A DNA stretch of 64,000 nucleotides from Brachionus manjavacas (Eukaryota; Rotifera; Eurotatoria; Ploima; Brachionidae). This document shows positions 1-12,900 of the stretch, piece after piece (position 1 is the first letter of the stretch; the number at the start of each line of letters is the position of its first letter). The notes under the pieces are model-generated. The model saw nothing but the letters and a program-made list of their open reading frames with translations, was not told where the DNA came from and did no database searches. The position numbers and the translations under genes were made by a program. The stretch lies in the NCBI GenBank assembly GCA_019054805.1, contig JAHQIY010000002.1, forward strand, positions 7,192,001-7,256,000, given 5' to 3'.

Positions 1-3000
1 TGATGTTAAATGTACCAGTTTAAGAACAAAAATGATTTGACCCTTTGGAGCCAAACCACTTGGCTCGCATTAATTTTGAATTTACCTCATTTTTTGCATT
101 GAAGTTGTTTGTTGTTTTTTTCCTGACTCCTCATCAAATAAAGAAGGTGATTTAGAAGATTGTGTTTCTAATTTTTCTTATTGCTTCTAATTAACTTAGA
201 AATCTTGATTATGATCTTGGCAAAGTATTTATATTCCTTTATAAAGAATCTTAATTAGGAATCTGAATAAAATTCTTTTAAAAAATCTTGATGTTATCTT
301 CGCAAATTTTTAACGCTTAGAATTTATTCAGGTAGGAATCTTGAACAAGTTAGTTAAGTTTTAGTTTTTTTCTCTTTTTCATTTTTTAATTTAACCTGAG
401 CAAAAAAAAGCTGTCTACTGAGAAAAAAGCATTTGATACGATCAAGAAAGAAAATCGCTTGAGCCATGAAGTAATTACCAAAATGTTGTCTACAAAATTC
501 AATAAAAATTTATTTTGATAATAAATTTTTATTTTTATTTATGAAATACCAATATTTCCTAGTTTAAAAGCATAAGTGTGACCCTTAAAATATCAATAAT
601 AGCATAAAATAAAGACTAGATTTTAAAAATTTTAATTTATAAATAATTAATAAACAGAATTGAATTTTGCATTAATAATTACAATCGAACCTCGATATAA
701 CGAGATCCCATATAACGAAGGATTATTATTAAATGGGTATTTATATTAATTATTTGTGTGTAAAAATGAATATTTTTTCGATATTTATTTTTTGTCAAAA
801 TTACTGAAAAAGAAATAAAAAATGGGTACATAAAAATTATTGTCGATATTATAAAAATATTATAAAATTGATTCTTGGGTATTAAAGAAATGATTATTGA
901 ATACTATAAAAATTATTAACAAAACAAAACAAAGATCTATTTCTGATTTTTCAAATAATTTTTATTTTGCTAACCATTTTTTTGTTTTTGTTTGAAAAAA
1001 TTTTAGAAACCAAATTTTTTTTTGTTCATCATTTTTAATGGGATTTCGATATAATGAGCAGGACAATTTCCGCCCGATTTGCTCGTTATATCGAGGTTCG
1101 ACTGTACTTAATTTTTTAAAAGAAAGAGTAATATTTTTTAAATGCTTACAAATGAACCAAAAAAAAGCGCTTTAAAAGAAAATCAAAAAGATTATTGTTA
1201 TATTTAAGTAAGAACTTTCTTCCTATTTTTTTCACATTATGTTAACCCATTGAGTAAAGTAATACATATTTAAAAAAAAAGAGAAAAATATCGCCGAAAT
1301 CTTGAATATATATATTTAAATATTTTCATAAATAATTATTTTTATTTATGGTAACCAAGTTAGCCCGGCACCTTTTTTTATTGCATATTTCGCACCAATT
1401 TTTCGAAAACTTCAAAAATAGTCACCCAATTTCCCCGAATCTTTTTATGTCATCCTTTTACTGTTGTGTGAGGTCTTAAAGGATTTAAGCGGTTAACCCG
1501 ATTACAACTAAAATTGTTTACAATTACCCCGAAATTTAACCCTAAATGAAGAACTTAACTCATTTAACCCATCAAGGAATATTAGTAAAAAAGTAAATAA
1601 AAAAAACGAAACAAAACAATAGTGAGTTTAAAAGAAGATTTAATAAACGAGGAAAAACCAAGGTTTAATCATCACGATCATCACAAAAAAATTCTTTGTT
1701 TGATTTTTTTTAATTCTTTTGGTAAACAACTAAAATAAACCCAATTTGAACACGCTTCACAAGGAATCCATTTTGACGTATTCTCTTTTTCTTTAGCCAC
1801 TTTTGTTTCACATGAAGTGTACAATATTTTAGAAAGAGAAAGAATGTTTATTTAATTATTTAAAAAAATAGATTAAATCTGTTTAACCCTCTAAAGCCTT
1901 AAGATTAACCCCATTTCATATATCATAAATAGCATATCCTCAAATTCTGAAAATATTCTCATATAAACTTTAAAATGTGCTGAATCGAATAGTCAAAAAA
2001 GGTAAGACCTCAAGTTATACCTTTAAAATCATTTTTGCCCAATTACTAATTCGATACTTTTTCACCTCATAAGACGCAATCAAAATTTAGGAGAAAAAAT
2101 TTTTATTTTAAAATGTATTAACATATTTTTATATAAAATATCTTTCGTTTATTTATTTATTTTAATAAATATATTATTTTTATTAAGAATATTATACATT
2201 TTTTCTGTCAATGAATTTATCTAGTGAAAAATCTTTTTAGGATAGAATAGGGACAATTATAAATAATCTTTTTATCTAGAATCAGTTATCTTAATCTGGT
2301 CAAAATTTAGCCAAATTTTGGCTTTTAAAAAGTTCTCCAATCAACTTTAGAATCATATTTCATAATTAAATATTTTTCAATTAGACTTTAAAAGTTTTGA
2401 TTAAAATCAAATTCAATTCAATTCATTAAAAACTAGCAATTGAAAAATGAGAAAAACATAAAAAATATTTAATTTTAATTCAAATTTAATTTAATTTTTT
2501 TTAATTAATCAAAAGAAAATTCATGCACTTTAAATCGAGCAAAGTGATGTTCAAATTTTTAATGGGGCTAAATAAGAGTTATCCATTTTTTTTCGAAAAG
2601 TCGAGACTTGGATTTTTTACTTTTGTTCAGCACTTTTTTAAATTAAACCCACACTCTCACCATTTGAAAATTTAAAAAAATACACTTCCATTAAAAGACT
2701 ACTAAGTTTTAGGAATATTTTTTTATCACCTGATAAAATTTAGAGCAGCTTATTTGAAATTTTAGAAAAAAATTGAGAAAACAGAACCAATTCAAGCTTT
2801 AAAAATTAAAGTTTTTAAGTTTAATGATTTTTCGATATTTTTTCAGACTCGATCAAGTCTTGTCATTTTTCGTTAAAAATTGTCGAAATTTTTTTAACAA
2901 AAATTCTTAAGTCCATAATTTGAATGTTTATTTATTTAAGTGACACATTTGAAAATCCACTGTTTTGCATTTTTTATTGAAATAAATTTTAAAAATTATC

Positions 3001-3218
3001 TGAATTTTTACAAATAAATTTTATTAAAATATTTACAAAATTTCTTTATAATAAAATGCTAAAATTTATGCTATTTTACATCTAATGAAAAATTTCTAAA
3101 TTAAACAACTTTAAAAAAAAGTCATTTCAGACAGAAATTTTAATTGCGCCTATCGGGTGAAAAAAATAACAAGCTAATTTTAACAATTAGATAAAATAGC
3201 TCAAAAAAATTTTTGGAC
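1..3218. other. non-coding AT-rich region downstream of the GTPBP2-like gene
   Basis: I see no gene here. All frames are closed at short intervals and the composition is A/T runs. It contains a 423-bp MITE (682-1104, listed separately) and, near 2238-2262, a short piece (GATAGAATAGGGACA) matching one end of the SINE-like sequence seen at 6.3 kb and 19.2 kb. A short stretch at about 430-480 can be read as AFDTI followed by charged residues, faintly like a reverse transcriptase motif, but it is too short to call. Confidence 0.7.
682..1104. mobile_element. MITE with pogo/mariner-like inverted ends and TA target duplication
   Basis: Both ends carry the same inverted terminal repeat: the left end reads CAATCGAACCTCGATATAA and the right end is its complement, ending TTCGACTG, with one mismatch in the first six bases. 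Each end is flanked by TA (680-681 and 1105-1106), the target duplication made by Tc1/mariner/pogo transposases. The CCTCGATATAACGA core repeats just inside the left end. There is no open frame inside, so the element is non-autonomous. Family assignment is inferred from the TA duplication and the style of the ends. Confidence 0.85.
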
Positions 3219-6200
3219 TTAACACTCAATATTTGATGAATCATGAAGTATCATACTAAGTTTTTCTTTCAATCTTTTATTTTTTTTCTTAATTGATGTT
3301 AAATTTTCACAATCTGTTTTTATTTTTCTACTGACCGTGTCATTTGGATTGAAGGCATTTATGCAAATAACCTCGCCCATTCCCTTCGAAGTTCCCTCGC
3401 GGAATATCATCCTTGATCCTGGTCGAACGTACTCCGCTCGAGACAAAAATTCCCAAACAACTTTAGCCTTTTGATTTGTTTTTAGTTCATCTGTGTCCAT
3501 TCGAACAATGACCGCTGTTTGACACACATTGTCAATGTGAACAGTTGCCTGAAAACCCACTGCCAATTGACTGGCATGAAAAAGTACAAAAATCTCCGCT
3601 TCAAACTGAATACAAGCAATTGGGTTCAATTTGGGGTGCACCAAGACCATGCCTTTTCTGAGCTTTTCTTTGATATTTTCCGGATGTCCAATGCTGACCG
3701 CGGCGGACTGCCCATATCTAACAATATTGCATGGTACACGGTACCGTTGGATGGTCTGAATTTCTACTGGAATAAAATTACCCGATTCGAACGGGCCCAA
3801 AAGCATCTTATCGCGCTCTTTAATGCTTCCGCTTTGAACGAAGCCTGATAGAATATGTCCAGGCTTTTTTTTAAAAAAAACATTGTCCACCTGAAACTCA
3901 GCCAGTTGATTTGATTCATTTTCTTTTTCGTTCGCTACAATCGGACGTAAAATGTTTAAAAATTTTGTCAATTTATCCAAATTGGTTCCTTCTACACATG
4001 AGGTCATGAAAATGGGACATACTTGATGGTCTGACAAGTACTGAGCCGCATGAACTGCGTCTTCATCACTGCGGGCCCGTACTGGAATTTTGTCACAACA
4101 AGGCGATTTAATCAATTCTTCGATCTCTGAGACTATTTGCTCAAGCCAGTTCTCTGACACTTGATCTATCTTATTAACAACTATAAATATTTTTAAACCA
4201 AGAGCCATTGAAAACCCCAAATGCTCTCTAGTGGTACCTGCTATTCCGTTATTAGCATTGATCACTAACATTATAAAATCAGGTGAGTACGTGGTCAAAC
4301 CTTTGACTGTTGTTTTCATGTATTTTGAATGACCGGCTAGGTCAATGAAAGTAATTAACTTTGATGATTTTTCCAAGATTTCTTCCACTGATCGACAATT
4401 ACCAAAATTTTCAACCTTATGTGATCAATAAATTTTAAATTTTAAATTTCTAATTAAGATTAATTAACAAAATTTTTTAAATAAAATCATATAAAAAATA
4501 AGCTTTGAAATAAATTCATAAGAATTATTTGGTTCATTTAACATTAATTTAATACAAATAAATTACGCAACACTCGCAGATGATATTTTTTTATTATTGA
4601 TAGTTAAAAACATATTGTAAGGTGGTCTAACCGGGTCGGAAAACTCCAAATTTTATGAATCCTTTTGCCCCAAGGTTTTCATTCATCCATTAACTAGGAT
4701 GGGTCAATGAGATTAGATTAAGACTAAAAGAGTTAATAGGGTTAATTTTATTGTCCCATTTTTGTCATTTTTACCAAAAAATTAACCTGGTTCTTTTTCT
4801 CAAATAAAATTTAAAACTAATTTTTTTACGATAAAGCTTAAATGTATTAAAGGGGTGAAGAATTTAAATTGAAAATGATTAAAATCGTCTTTAAAACTCG
4901 TAAAAATTGAGACCAATCTGCCAGAATTTTTCATGATTTTTGACTTGTCGATGATAAATTTATATTGAATTGTACCAATTGTCGCCCGAAAGCAGTATAT
5001 CCTAAACTTTCATTTACAAAAAGAGATTTATCGGCGGCATCTTTTATGCAAGAATGGTTTAGTGCCAAGAAGTTCCTCTCAAAGCCAAGAATTTATGTCG
5101 TTCAATTTGTTTCTGTAATGAAAACAAATCGAGCTTTACTTGTGACAAATGTAAACAATATACATGTGATCTTTGTGTAGGGGAGAAAGTTTTTAAATCA
5201 AAATAGAATTAATAAGGGACATTTTTTTAAATTCAGTTTATTTTTTAACATATTTTGAATAATTATGGTAACTTATGTTATCAAAAAAGCATAGAATTTT
5301 TAAAGGGGTTTTTTGGACCCTTTAATCATGTATTGACGATCTGAATACAATCCGACAAACTGAGCTTTGCTTTTTTTTTTAAATGAGTTCCTTTAATAGA
5401 AAAAAAAATCGGTGTTTGAGTGTTAAAAATATTATTTCATAATAAAGTTTCTTGGTTGATATATCTAATGTAGTTACTCTAGAGGTGTTGCGAATTAATT
5501 TTTGGGGAAATTGGGTTAGGATCTATTTCTCTTTTAACCTCTTGGAAGAACTCCTTTAGCTATAAACAATTTTTAAACTAAAATTTTATTTCCAGGATTG
5601 AATTTTCTTTGAAAATAACTTCTAATGCGAAATTCTAAAGTCCTACACTATCAGAATACATTTTGGCTTTACCAAATTAAAGCTAATCGGTAAAAAAACT
5701 TAATCTCCAAAAGTTGTCAGTTTTTCGAGAGATTTAAGCTTTAGTCCATCTTACTATATTAATAAATATTTTTATTTATTTCTTTGTTACAAAATAATTT
5801 TAAAAATTATCTTTTTGTTAAAATTGCAGATCGAAATAAGCCAAAATGCATATTTTTCAATAGATACGTTCAAAAAGATCAATTTTAAGTCCTTAAAAAA
5901 TTTATGTGTCAAACAAATAAACTTTTTCGGTATCTTGTCATACGAGGATTAAAACCTTCTAATTACACTAAATTTAATTTTTTAAATTGGTGATCAAGTT
6001 GTCAAAATAAAGAAGTTATATTACCATGGTAATAGAGAAATTTGAATGCATTCTGGGAAATATTATAAAATTGTTATTGATATTTAAAAAATCCTTTAGA
6101 AATGTTATTAAAAGTTGAACTCATTAATGAATAAGATTTGATGCATCTAAATTTGATAATTATTTTTTGTAAAATATCATTATTTTAATCTATACCCAGT

Positions 6201-7763
6201 CAAATTAAAATCGATTTCATCTTCAGAAGACCGAGGGTTCAAAACCCGTAGAGGGTGAAAAAATCTTCCTAATATCTGTATGGTGTAGATGATCAACTCG
6301 ATACAATAACCTGTGTGTCAGATCGGAGTCGTTTCTCAAAAAGGTACTAGAAAAGGAGATGAGCGCCTCCCCATTATCCACTAGGATAGAAAAGGAACAA
6401 TTATTGAGAAAAATGTGAATTAATTTTCATCGGTTATTTTCGATGAAATGGTTCCTAACTCATTAATGATTCATCTATCAATTTTCATCGATTAATCATC
6501 GTTTTTTTGTGACTGGGTAATTATATATTTAAGGTATGCGTTTTTAAAATAACATCACTAATTAAAAAATAATTAAATTAAATTTTTCTTAAAAATTTAT
6601 ATTTTTTTAATTTTTAATTTAAATATTTCCAGTTAACGCCTTCAAATTTTTTGTGTTAAAAATTTTTTTTATTAATTTGTTTCGTAATTTATTGAAAAAA
6701 TGTTTGTTAAGTTATCTACAAAAAAAATTGCTGAATTTTTAGTTAATTTAAAAAATTACAAAATTGAAAAACATATTTCTGGAGACTAAGTTTTAACTAA
6801 ATAGAGTTATTTTAATGCAAAAAAATTTTTTATTATTGGGAATTTTTTTTTATTATTTGAATGACAGTTTTTTGTCGGTGGGGACTAGACAGATTCCTAG
6901 ACAGATTTAATTAATATTTGATAAAAAAAATTAAACTCATTCATTTCAAGATACTTAAGAAATGAGTGAGTTTTAAACTTTTAAATCATGTTGCAAACAT
7001 TTTTCGCAACTGTACTGAATTTCTGACTTAAACCAAGAGGTTAAAAAATGCAAATTTTTCAAAACCCCTAGAATAAAAAAGTGATATGGCGTTAAATTAA
7101 GTCTTACTTGAGCTGAATTATTGAATCCCATTATTTCGTTACATATAGATGAAGTATGACCGGTCTGAATTTCATGAATGTGTCTCAGAAGGTTAAGGCG
7201 AGCCTTTCCTTGACCATTGTCAAGTTCATCATGGGTAAGAACCGAAATAAGAGAACTTTTACCACTTTCAATATTTCCTAGTACAGCTATTCGCATTCTG
7301 GTAAACTCAGTGTCTTCAGATATCTTTCTAATCAAAATTTCGAGAGATTTCTTGATAATTCCAGTCGAATCTGTTATAGTTCGCTCTCTGAGAATGGATA
7401 AAGTGGCTCCAAGACGCTTACTCATTCTAAAGGGGCACTTTTAACTCATTTCATGATTCATGTAAAAATTTACAATTTTAAAGTTTCCATAGATTTTTTT
7501 AGATCTTCTTCAGTCAGTCCGAACAAAAAGCCATTGTCACTTACACCAATTTCGTACACGGCTTCGCCTAGACCTTCTTGAAGCCGCCATTTCAGCTGTG
7601 TAACTAGATGTTCGAGTCTAATGGGAGTCGGATCGATTAGCTTCAGTTTGTACTCTATATTTCCCTTTTCGATTTCGGGGGGCAGACAATCTAGTGGACT
7701 AATTTGTAGATCATCGTCAGAAGAATCCGAATCCCCGAATAAATCTACAAGACCTGCATTCAT
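3219..7763 (-). CDS. GTPBP2: GTP-binding protein 2-like translational-type GTPase (3 exons, complete)
   Basis: Exons on the minus strand are 7763-7474, 7426-7108 and 4415-3219, giving 601 residues, the usual length of GTPBP2. Exon 1 has an acidic start (MNAGLVDLFGDSDSSDDD) and the family block ending YEIGVSDNGFLFGLTEEDL. Exon 2 carries the P-loop GNIESGKSS. Exon 3 carries the G3 motif DLAGH, the G4 motif NKID and the EF-Tu-like beta-barrel domains. Both junctions keep frame: exon 1/2 splits a Leu codon and exon 2/3 joins between codons at AQ/VE. The phrase GIAGTTREHLG and the GFQATVHIDNVCQTAV block fit GTPBP2 better than GTPBP1. The family is linked to ribosome rescue and RNA quality control. 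The second intron (4416-7107) is long for this window and contains transposon debris. Confidence 0.95.
4965..5195 (+). pseudogene. possible transposase C-terminal Cys-rich relic in a GTPBP2 intron
   Basis: One frame gives 71 codons. In the neighbouring frame, at about 5085-5185, there is a run with paired cysteines: LCRSICFC, then SFTCDKCKQYTCDLC. Cys-rich tails of this kind close piggyBac-type and some other DDE transposases. The frame changes mid-way and a stop lies just upstream, so this is a dead fragment. The family is a guess from the Cys spacing only. Confidence 0.3.
6195..6517. mobile_element. MITE with CCCAGTCA ends, TA duplication and an internal tRNA-like/SINE segment
   Basis: The ends are inverted (CCCAGTCA at left, TGACTGGG at right) and flanked by TA at 6193-6194 and 6518-6519. 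The similarity of the two ends extends inward with gaps to the ATCGAT block on each side. Inside lies a piece with the RNA polymerase III B-box match GGTTCAAAACC (about 6229-6239), preceded by a potential anticodon arm TCTTCAGAAGA with loop TTCAGAA. It is followed by about 150 bp that recur in inverted orientation at 19.2 kb. No open frame is present. It lies in the second intron of the GTPBP2-like gene. Confidence 0.75.
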
Positions 7764-9641
7764 TATTTGTCTAAATAAAAATTTATTTTAATGTTTATAT
7801 CGAGTTAAATAATCTAAGTTTAAATTTTTTTTGTTAAGAGAACAAAGCAAACTTTAAATCTATTCTGCTACTACTTGATTACATCATCAAATATTTTGTT
7901 ACTCCTTTGCTAGAAAATAATAATAATATATTAAAATTGAATTCTCTTACAGCGCTTAAATTTATACAAAAAGAATTGAAATAAGGAGAAATTTCATAAC
8001 GAGACAAGCAGCTAAATATTTGAAATCTAAAGCTTTTTTGATGTAATTTTTAGCTGTTCTTGAGAAATTTTTATCCTGGCACAAATTTTTATGTCACTAA
8101 TTCAAAATATTCTAAAAAAATTAAATTAGTTGTCATAGAATTTGGCATTCAACAAAAAAACATATGTTTTCGTTTAATTATTTTTACCGCGCCTCTACAC
8201 TGTCTATCAATCCTTGTGTTTTTATACTCTTTTTCTCAAAAAAATTAAAGCGAATTAATTTTCAAAATTTTACCATTTTTTTACTAAAAGTATTTTTTAA
8301 AAAAGCCCTAAAAAAACAATTACCTTTTGATTATTTTTTAATTAACTCAGTTAATTTTTGATTTTGAAGCTTCAGAAAATAAATATTTTTAATGCATGGT
8401 CGTGTGGCTCTATTAATACAAAATTAAAAAAATAATAGACTAGCTTTTTTCGGTTCTATTTAAATATAATTTTCTAAATGTTTTTATTTTTAATTAGTTA
8501 TTGATAAATGTTGATTAAAAGAGCTTAAAAAACATAATTTTTTTGAAAATTTTAAGAATGCCAAGTTTCTAAGAAAAAATTAAAAAAAAAATTGAGTTTT
8601 AGAATTCTTCGATTAGTGCATTATAAATACATTTTTTTTGTACATTAAACCCCCAAAAATTCACCAATTTACTCCTAGACTTTAACTTTCTTACTGTGAA
8701 ATTAACTTTTCTAATAAAACTGACTTAATAAAATAAACTTATCAAGTCAGTTTTAGAAATAATTTTTATCTAATTTTTAATTTTACAAAAATTTTGAAAA
8801 AAGCTAATTTTATAAAAAAATAAAAAATTAATTTAGCTAAAATCAATTATGAAGCTAGAATCCAAAAATTCAAATTAGTTAAAAATCAAAGATATTTCAT
8901 GTAAATTTGATGATCAAATTTATTAAATGATTTAAAATTAGTTCATCATTTTAAAGACACTTGGGCAAGCAAAATATTTGATAATATCTGATGATTTTTA
9001 TTCCAAGCTTAAATGGGTAAAATTTTTAACTTGAATTATTTAGTTTCACAAAGAACTAACCAAAAACATAATTTGATAAAAAATCAACTTTTAAAATAAT
9101 TTGATTTTTAAAGACCGAATTCGGTAAAAAGGTTTTTTAATTAATTCTGAAAAATTACCAAAATACCAAAATGCTTTATGTTGGTGATTGTTTTCTCTTA
9201 AACTTTGAAAAATAAAAAAATTAATAAATAAATTGAAAAAGGTTTAAAACAAAATGTTTATCTCAAAAATATATCTAATTTTAGAAATAATTAAATGAAA
9301 AATTATGAAAAATTCTAAATTTTTACCAGTATTTTGAAATTTCTTTATTATCAATTTGTTTTAAATAATAATTCTATGAATTCCTATCTCCAATTAGGAT
9401 AAGCAATATTTTATAATTCAAAAATACTTTTAAGAAAGTTAAAACACCAAAAATCTTCGCATTTATCAAAAAAAACTTGCGCAAAACAATAATTCCTTTT
9501 TTAATTTCTGTTTATTTTTGTAGTTTAATAATTTTGTTTAATTAAAAAAAGCTTTTTTCTCGATTTTATTTATTAATTAAAAAGGTAATTTGTTATAAAA
9601 ATAAATAAAACAAAACAAAAATTTGAAGCGATTTAAAATTT
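7764..9641. other. intergenic AT-rich spacer between the GTPBP2-like and golgin genes
   Basis: No gene is supported. The GTPBP2-like gene starts at the left edge and the golgin 3' end lies at the right edge, both on the minus strand, so this stretch should hold the promoter of the former and the terminator/polyadenylation region of the latter. The open frames at 8060-8361 are low-complexity Phe/Leu/Lys translations of A/T runs. Confidence 0.6.
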
Positions 9642-9980
9642 TTATTTATTGACCAGATTGGGAAACCAATTTAGGTGACGCTGTCGTTCATTTTCCAGAA
9701 TTTTTTTCCTATCCTCTTCTGGAAATTTAAGAACAGCTACTATTACCTTTGCCATTGTCTAAATTAAAAATAAAGTTTAATTTATTTTTAAATTTAACAA
9801 ATAGTTTAACTTACTACTCTATCAATACCCATCATGTACGAATAAATAATTTGTCTTAGGTAATCTATTTCGGTAGATTCTAAGCAATGATTATACAAAT
9901 TTGTTTTACTTCCCAAACTGTCTTGATCACTTGATTCCATCATTAAAGATCGACTGTTATTTTGTTTTAAATTTTGTGAT
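9642..9980 (-). other. GRIP domain region of the golgin, split by a 56-bp intron
   Basis: The last two exons join as GIDRV/TMAKV across an intron at 9759-9814 (GTAAGT...TTTAG). The aromatic residues of the YLRQIIYSYM helix, which bind Arl1 in known GRIP domains, are retained. The protein ends NLVNK shortly after the domain, as is usual for GRIP golgins. Confidence 0.9.
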
Positions 9981-12900
9981 GATACATATCCCAATGAATC
10001 CTCATAAGCAGATTTGTTTAGGTAAATGGATAATTTTTGTTCAAGTTCATTAATTACTCGTTCTCTGTCTTTTAGCAAAGAATTTAGTCTATTTGATTCC
10101 TGGTTTTCTGAAGGACCATTTTCCTTAAGCTTATTTAAATTGAATTTTAGATTATTTTTCTCATCTAAAAGTTCGTCATAAGCAAATTGAAGGTCGTCTA
10201 GTTTTCGACTAAGCTCACTATTCTCATTACGCAAACTGGATACTAAATTATTTTTGTCATTAGTCATTTGAGCCTCAAGTTCTTCTTTGCGTAGATTTAG
10301 CTCTTCGATCGTACTTTCATAGTTTTTAACTTTGTTTCCAAAGTCTTCTTGAAGAATTAATTTTTCAGATGCATATTTTTTTTCTAATTCCTCTTCTAAT
10401 TGATTCATTTTGATCACATTATTGTCATTTTCTGTCTTGAACATTTCGATTAGCTTGTTTTTTTCCTTAATCTTTAATTCCAAATCGTAATTTTTTGCAT
10501 TTATCTCTTCTAGTTTCGATTGAGACTCATTTTCAAATTTTTTCTTAAGTAAATAAGATTACAAATAAATTAAGACTTAATTTTTTTTTCAAAAATCGTA
10601 ATTTAAATGATTATTGAATTTTATGAATAAAAAAATAACTCTACAAATTTCATTTTGAATTCTTTTTTATGAGTCGCAAATTTAAAAAAGAAATTTTTTT
10701 ATTGATTAAAGTGATTTAATATTAGCCTTTAAAACTAAAACTATTATTAAAGAGTCTATTTCCAAATACAAGCGCCAATTGAACTTGAAGTTGATGATCA
10801 ATTCAAATATTATTTCAATTCAGAGAGTTTTTCTTTAGATAATAAATTTATCTTTGAATTAATTCAAACAATTTTAATTTAATATGCTTTACATGTTATG
10901 TAGATTTAAAAAATAAATTAATTTAAATTTTATTTAAAACCCATTATTATTAATTTTATTAGTTCTAAGCCTCATAGGCAAAAAAGATACAAACAAAAAA
11001 AAAGAGGATAACCCATTGAAAAAATCGATTTTTAAATTTAAACGTATTAGCACATTTATTTTTAAGTTTATTTTGAAATTCTTTTTCCCAAAAATATTTG
11101 TTTCCAGAATTAAAAATTAAATTAAAAAATAAAATTCAAATATTCAATTCCAAATAAGTAATAATATGACAAAATAGATCTTTCCTACCAATTTTTGAAA
11201 TAAAAAATTCAAAAAAAATTTCTTACAAAAAATTACACTAAAATTGTTTAAATTAATTCAAAGATTAATAAACTCTTTGAATTGATCAACAACTTCAAAA
11301 TGAGAATTAAAGTAATTTATTTTTTTAATTAAAGGGTAAAACTTAATTTGTTTAAAAAATTTTTAAAATTTAATGTAACATAAAAGCTTAGAAGTGTTTA
11401 TTTTATTATAGTAAAAATTCATCATAAAAATATCGAGTAAAAATTTTTGATAATTAAAAATAAATCAATAACTTATTAATTTTTTTAATTTTGAAACAAT
11501 ATAAATGAATAATACAAAATTACATCGCTTGCAAAATGATTCTTAGTGTGTCACAATTTAAGCCATGAAAGTTGAATTTATGCACTGAGAAAATCAAATT
11601 GTGAGGAAATACTAAAGAGTACAAAAATATTTAATTACCTATTTGATAATGGAAAAATTTTGTTATGAATTAACTAGAATTTCAACTTAAAATTTTAAAT
11701 CGAATTATATTCAGAAAATCTAACATTATATGAAAAAAATTTAATTGATATAAAATTTAAATTTTTGCTATAAACTGCTTTGATCAAAGAGTAACAAAAA
11801 CTAGATTATGCAATATTATTTATTCAATTTAATAATAATTAAAATTGATTAAATCAAAAATAGAATATTCAACCATGATTCAAATATAAAAATTTTTCGG
11901 ATAATTTAAGTCTGATTTATCAGATCTTAGAATTTATATATTATTAAATTCTGTTTGAATATCTAATATTTTAATTTTTTGCTAAATTTTACTCTTGAAC
12001 TTCAACAAATCTAATCAAGCCAGAAAAAGCAAACATTTTGAGAATGACTAATAAAATTTTAAATCAAAAAAAATTAAATTTGATTGAAAATAATTCAAAT
12101 AAAGACATTTAATTATTTAATAATTATTTTTTACAGTTACCTTAATAGAGGCCATGCGCAAATCGGCTTGCTTCTTAACATTCACCAAATTTTTTTCTTT
12201 CGATTCCACATCTGATTTCAATTGATTGACCAACTCATTATTTTGTTTCCTGACCTGACTCAATTCGTTTTCCAAATCTAAAATTTTTGTCTTTAAAAAA
12301 ATCAAATAAAGTTTAAATTAAGCTTTCTCAAATTAAAATTACTTTTAAATTATGTGATTCACGATTTTCTTCCGATTGTAATTGTTTATTTTTAAGATCA
12401 AGGTTATCAATTTTCAATTGAAATTCATCAATTTTTTGTTGAAAATCATTTGAGATCTTGATTTTTTCGATAGATAATTTGGTTTCAGTTTCAGCAAAGT
12501 TAGATTTAACAAGTTCTATTTCTTGATGTAAATTTTTGTTGATTTCTTCTAATTTTTTTATTTCTTGGTTTAAATTTTCGAATTCATCCAGCTTTTCGAA
12601 GTATTTTTTTTTAGTCTCGATAAGCTCTCTGAATTTGGCCTCATCAAATTCAAAATGGGATTTTTCTTCCGGCGATTCTTCGTTTTTTTTTGGCTCAAAA
12701 AGACTTGACAAAAATGATGTAAGTAAAGTTTGATCAGTTTCATTAGACTGGAACAACAATTTGTCCATTAAAGAAAGTATGCTTGCACAATTTTGTAGTT
12801 TTTTTTTAATTTTTGCCAAGTGCTGTTTTCTAGCTTGTTGGATTTTTTCAATCGACGCTCTGTAATCTTTATTGGCCTGATCAAGCCTTTCGTGTAAAGA

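Noticed and set aside
3519..3848. Plus-strand open frame opposite GTPBP2 exon 3
   Set aside because: It is the antisense shadow of a strongly conserved coding exon.
6217..6245. Functional tRNA gene
   Set aside because: Only B-box and anticodon-arm-like parts are present; the acceptor stem and a proper A-box are missing, and the piece lies inside a MITE.
8060..8361. Two short plus-strand open frames
   Set aside because: Low-complexity translations of A/T runs with no start context, splice partners or family resemblance.
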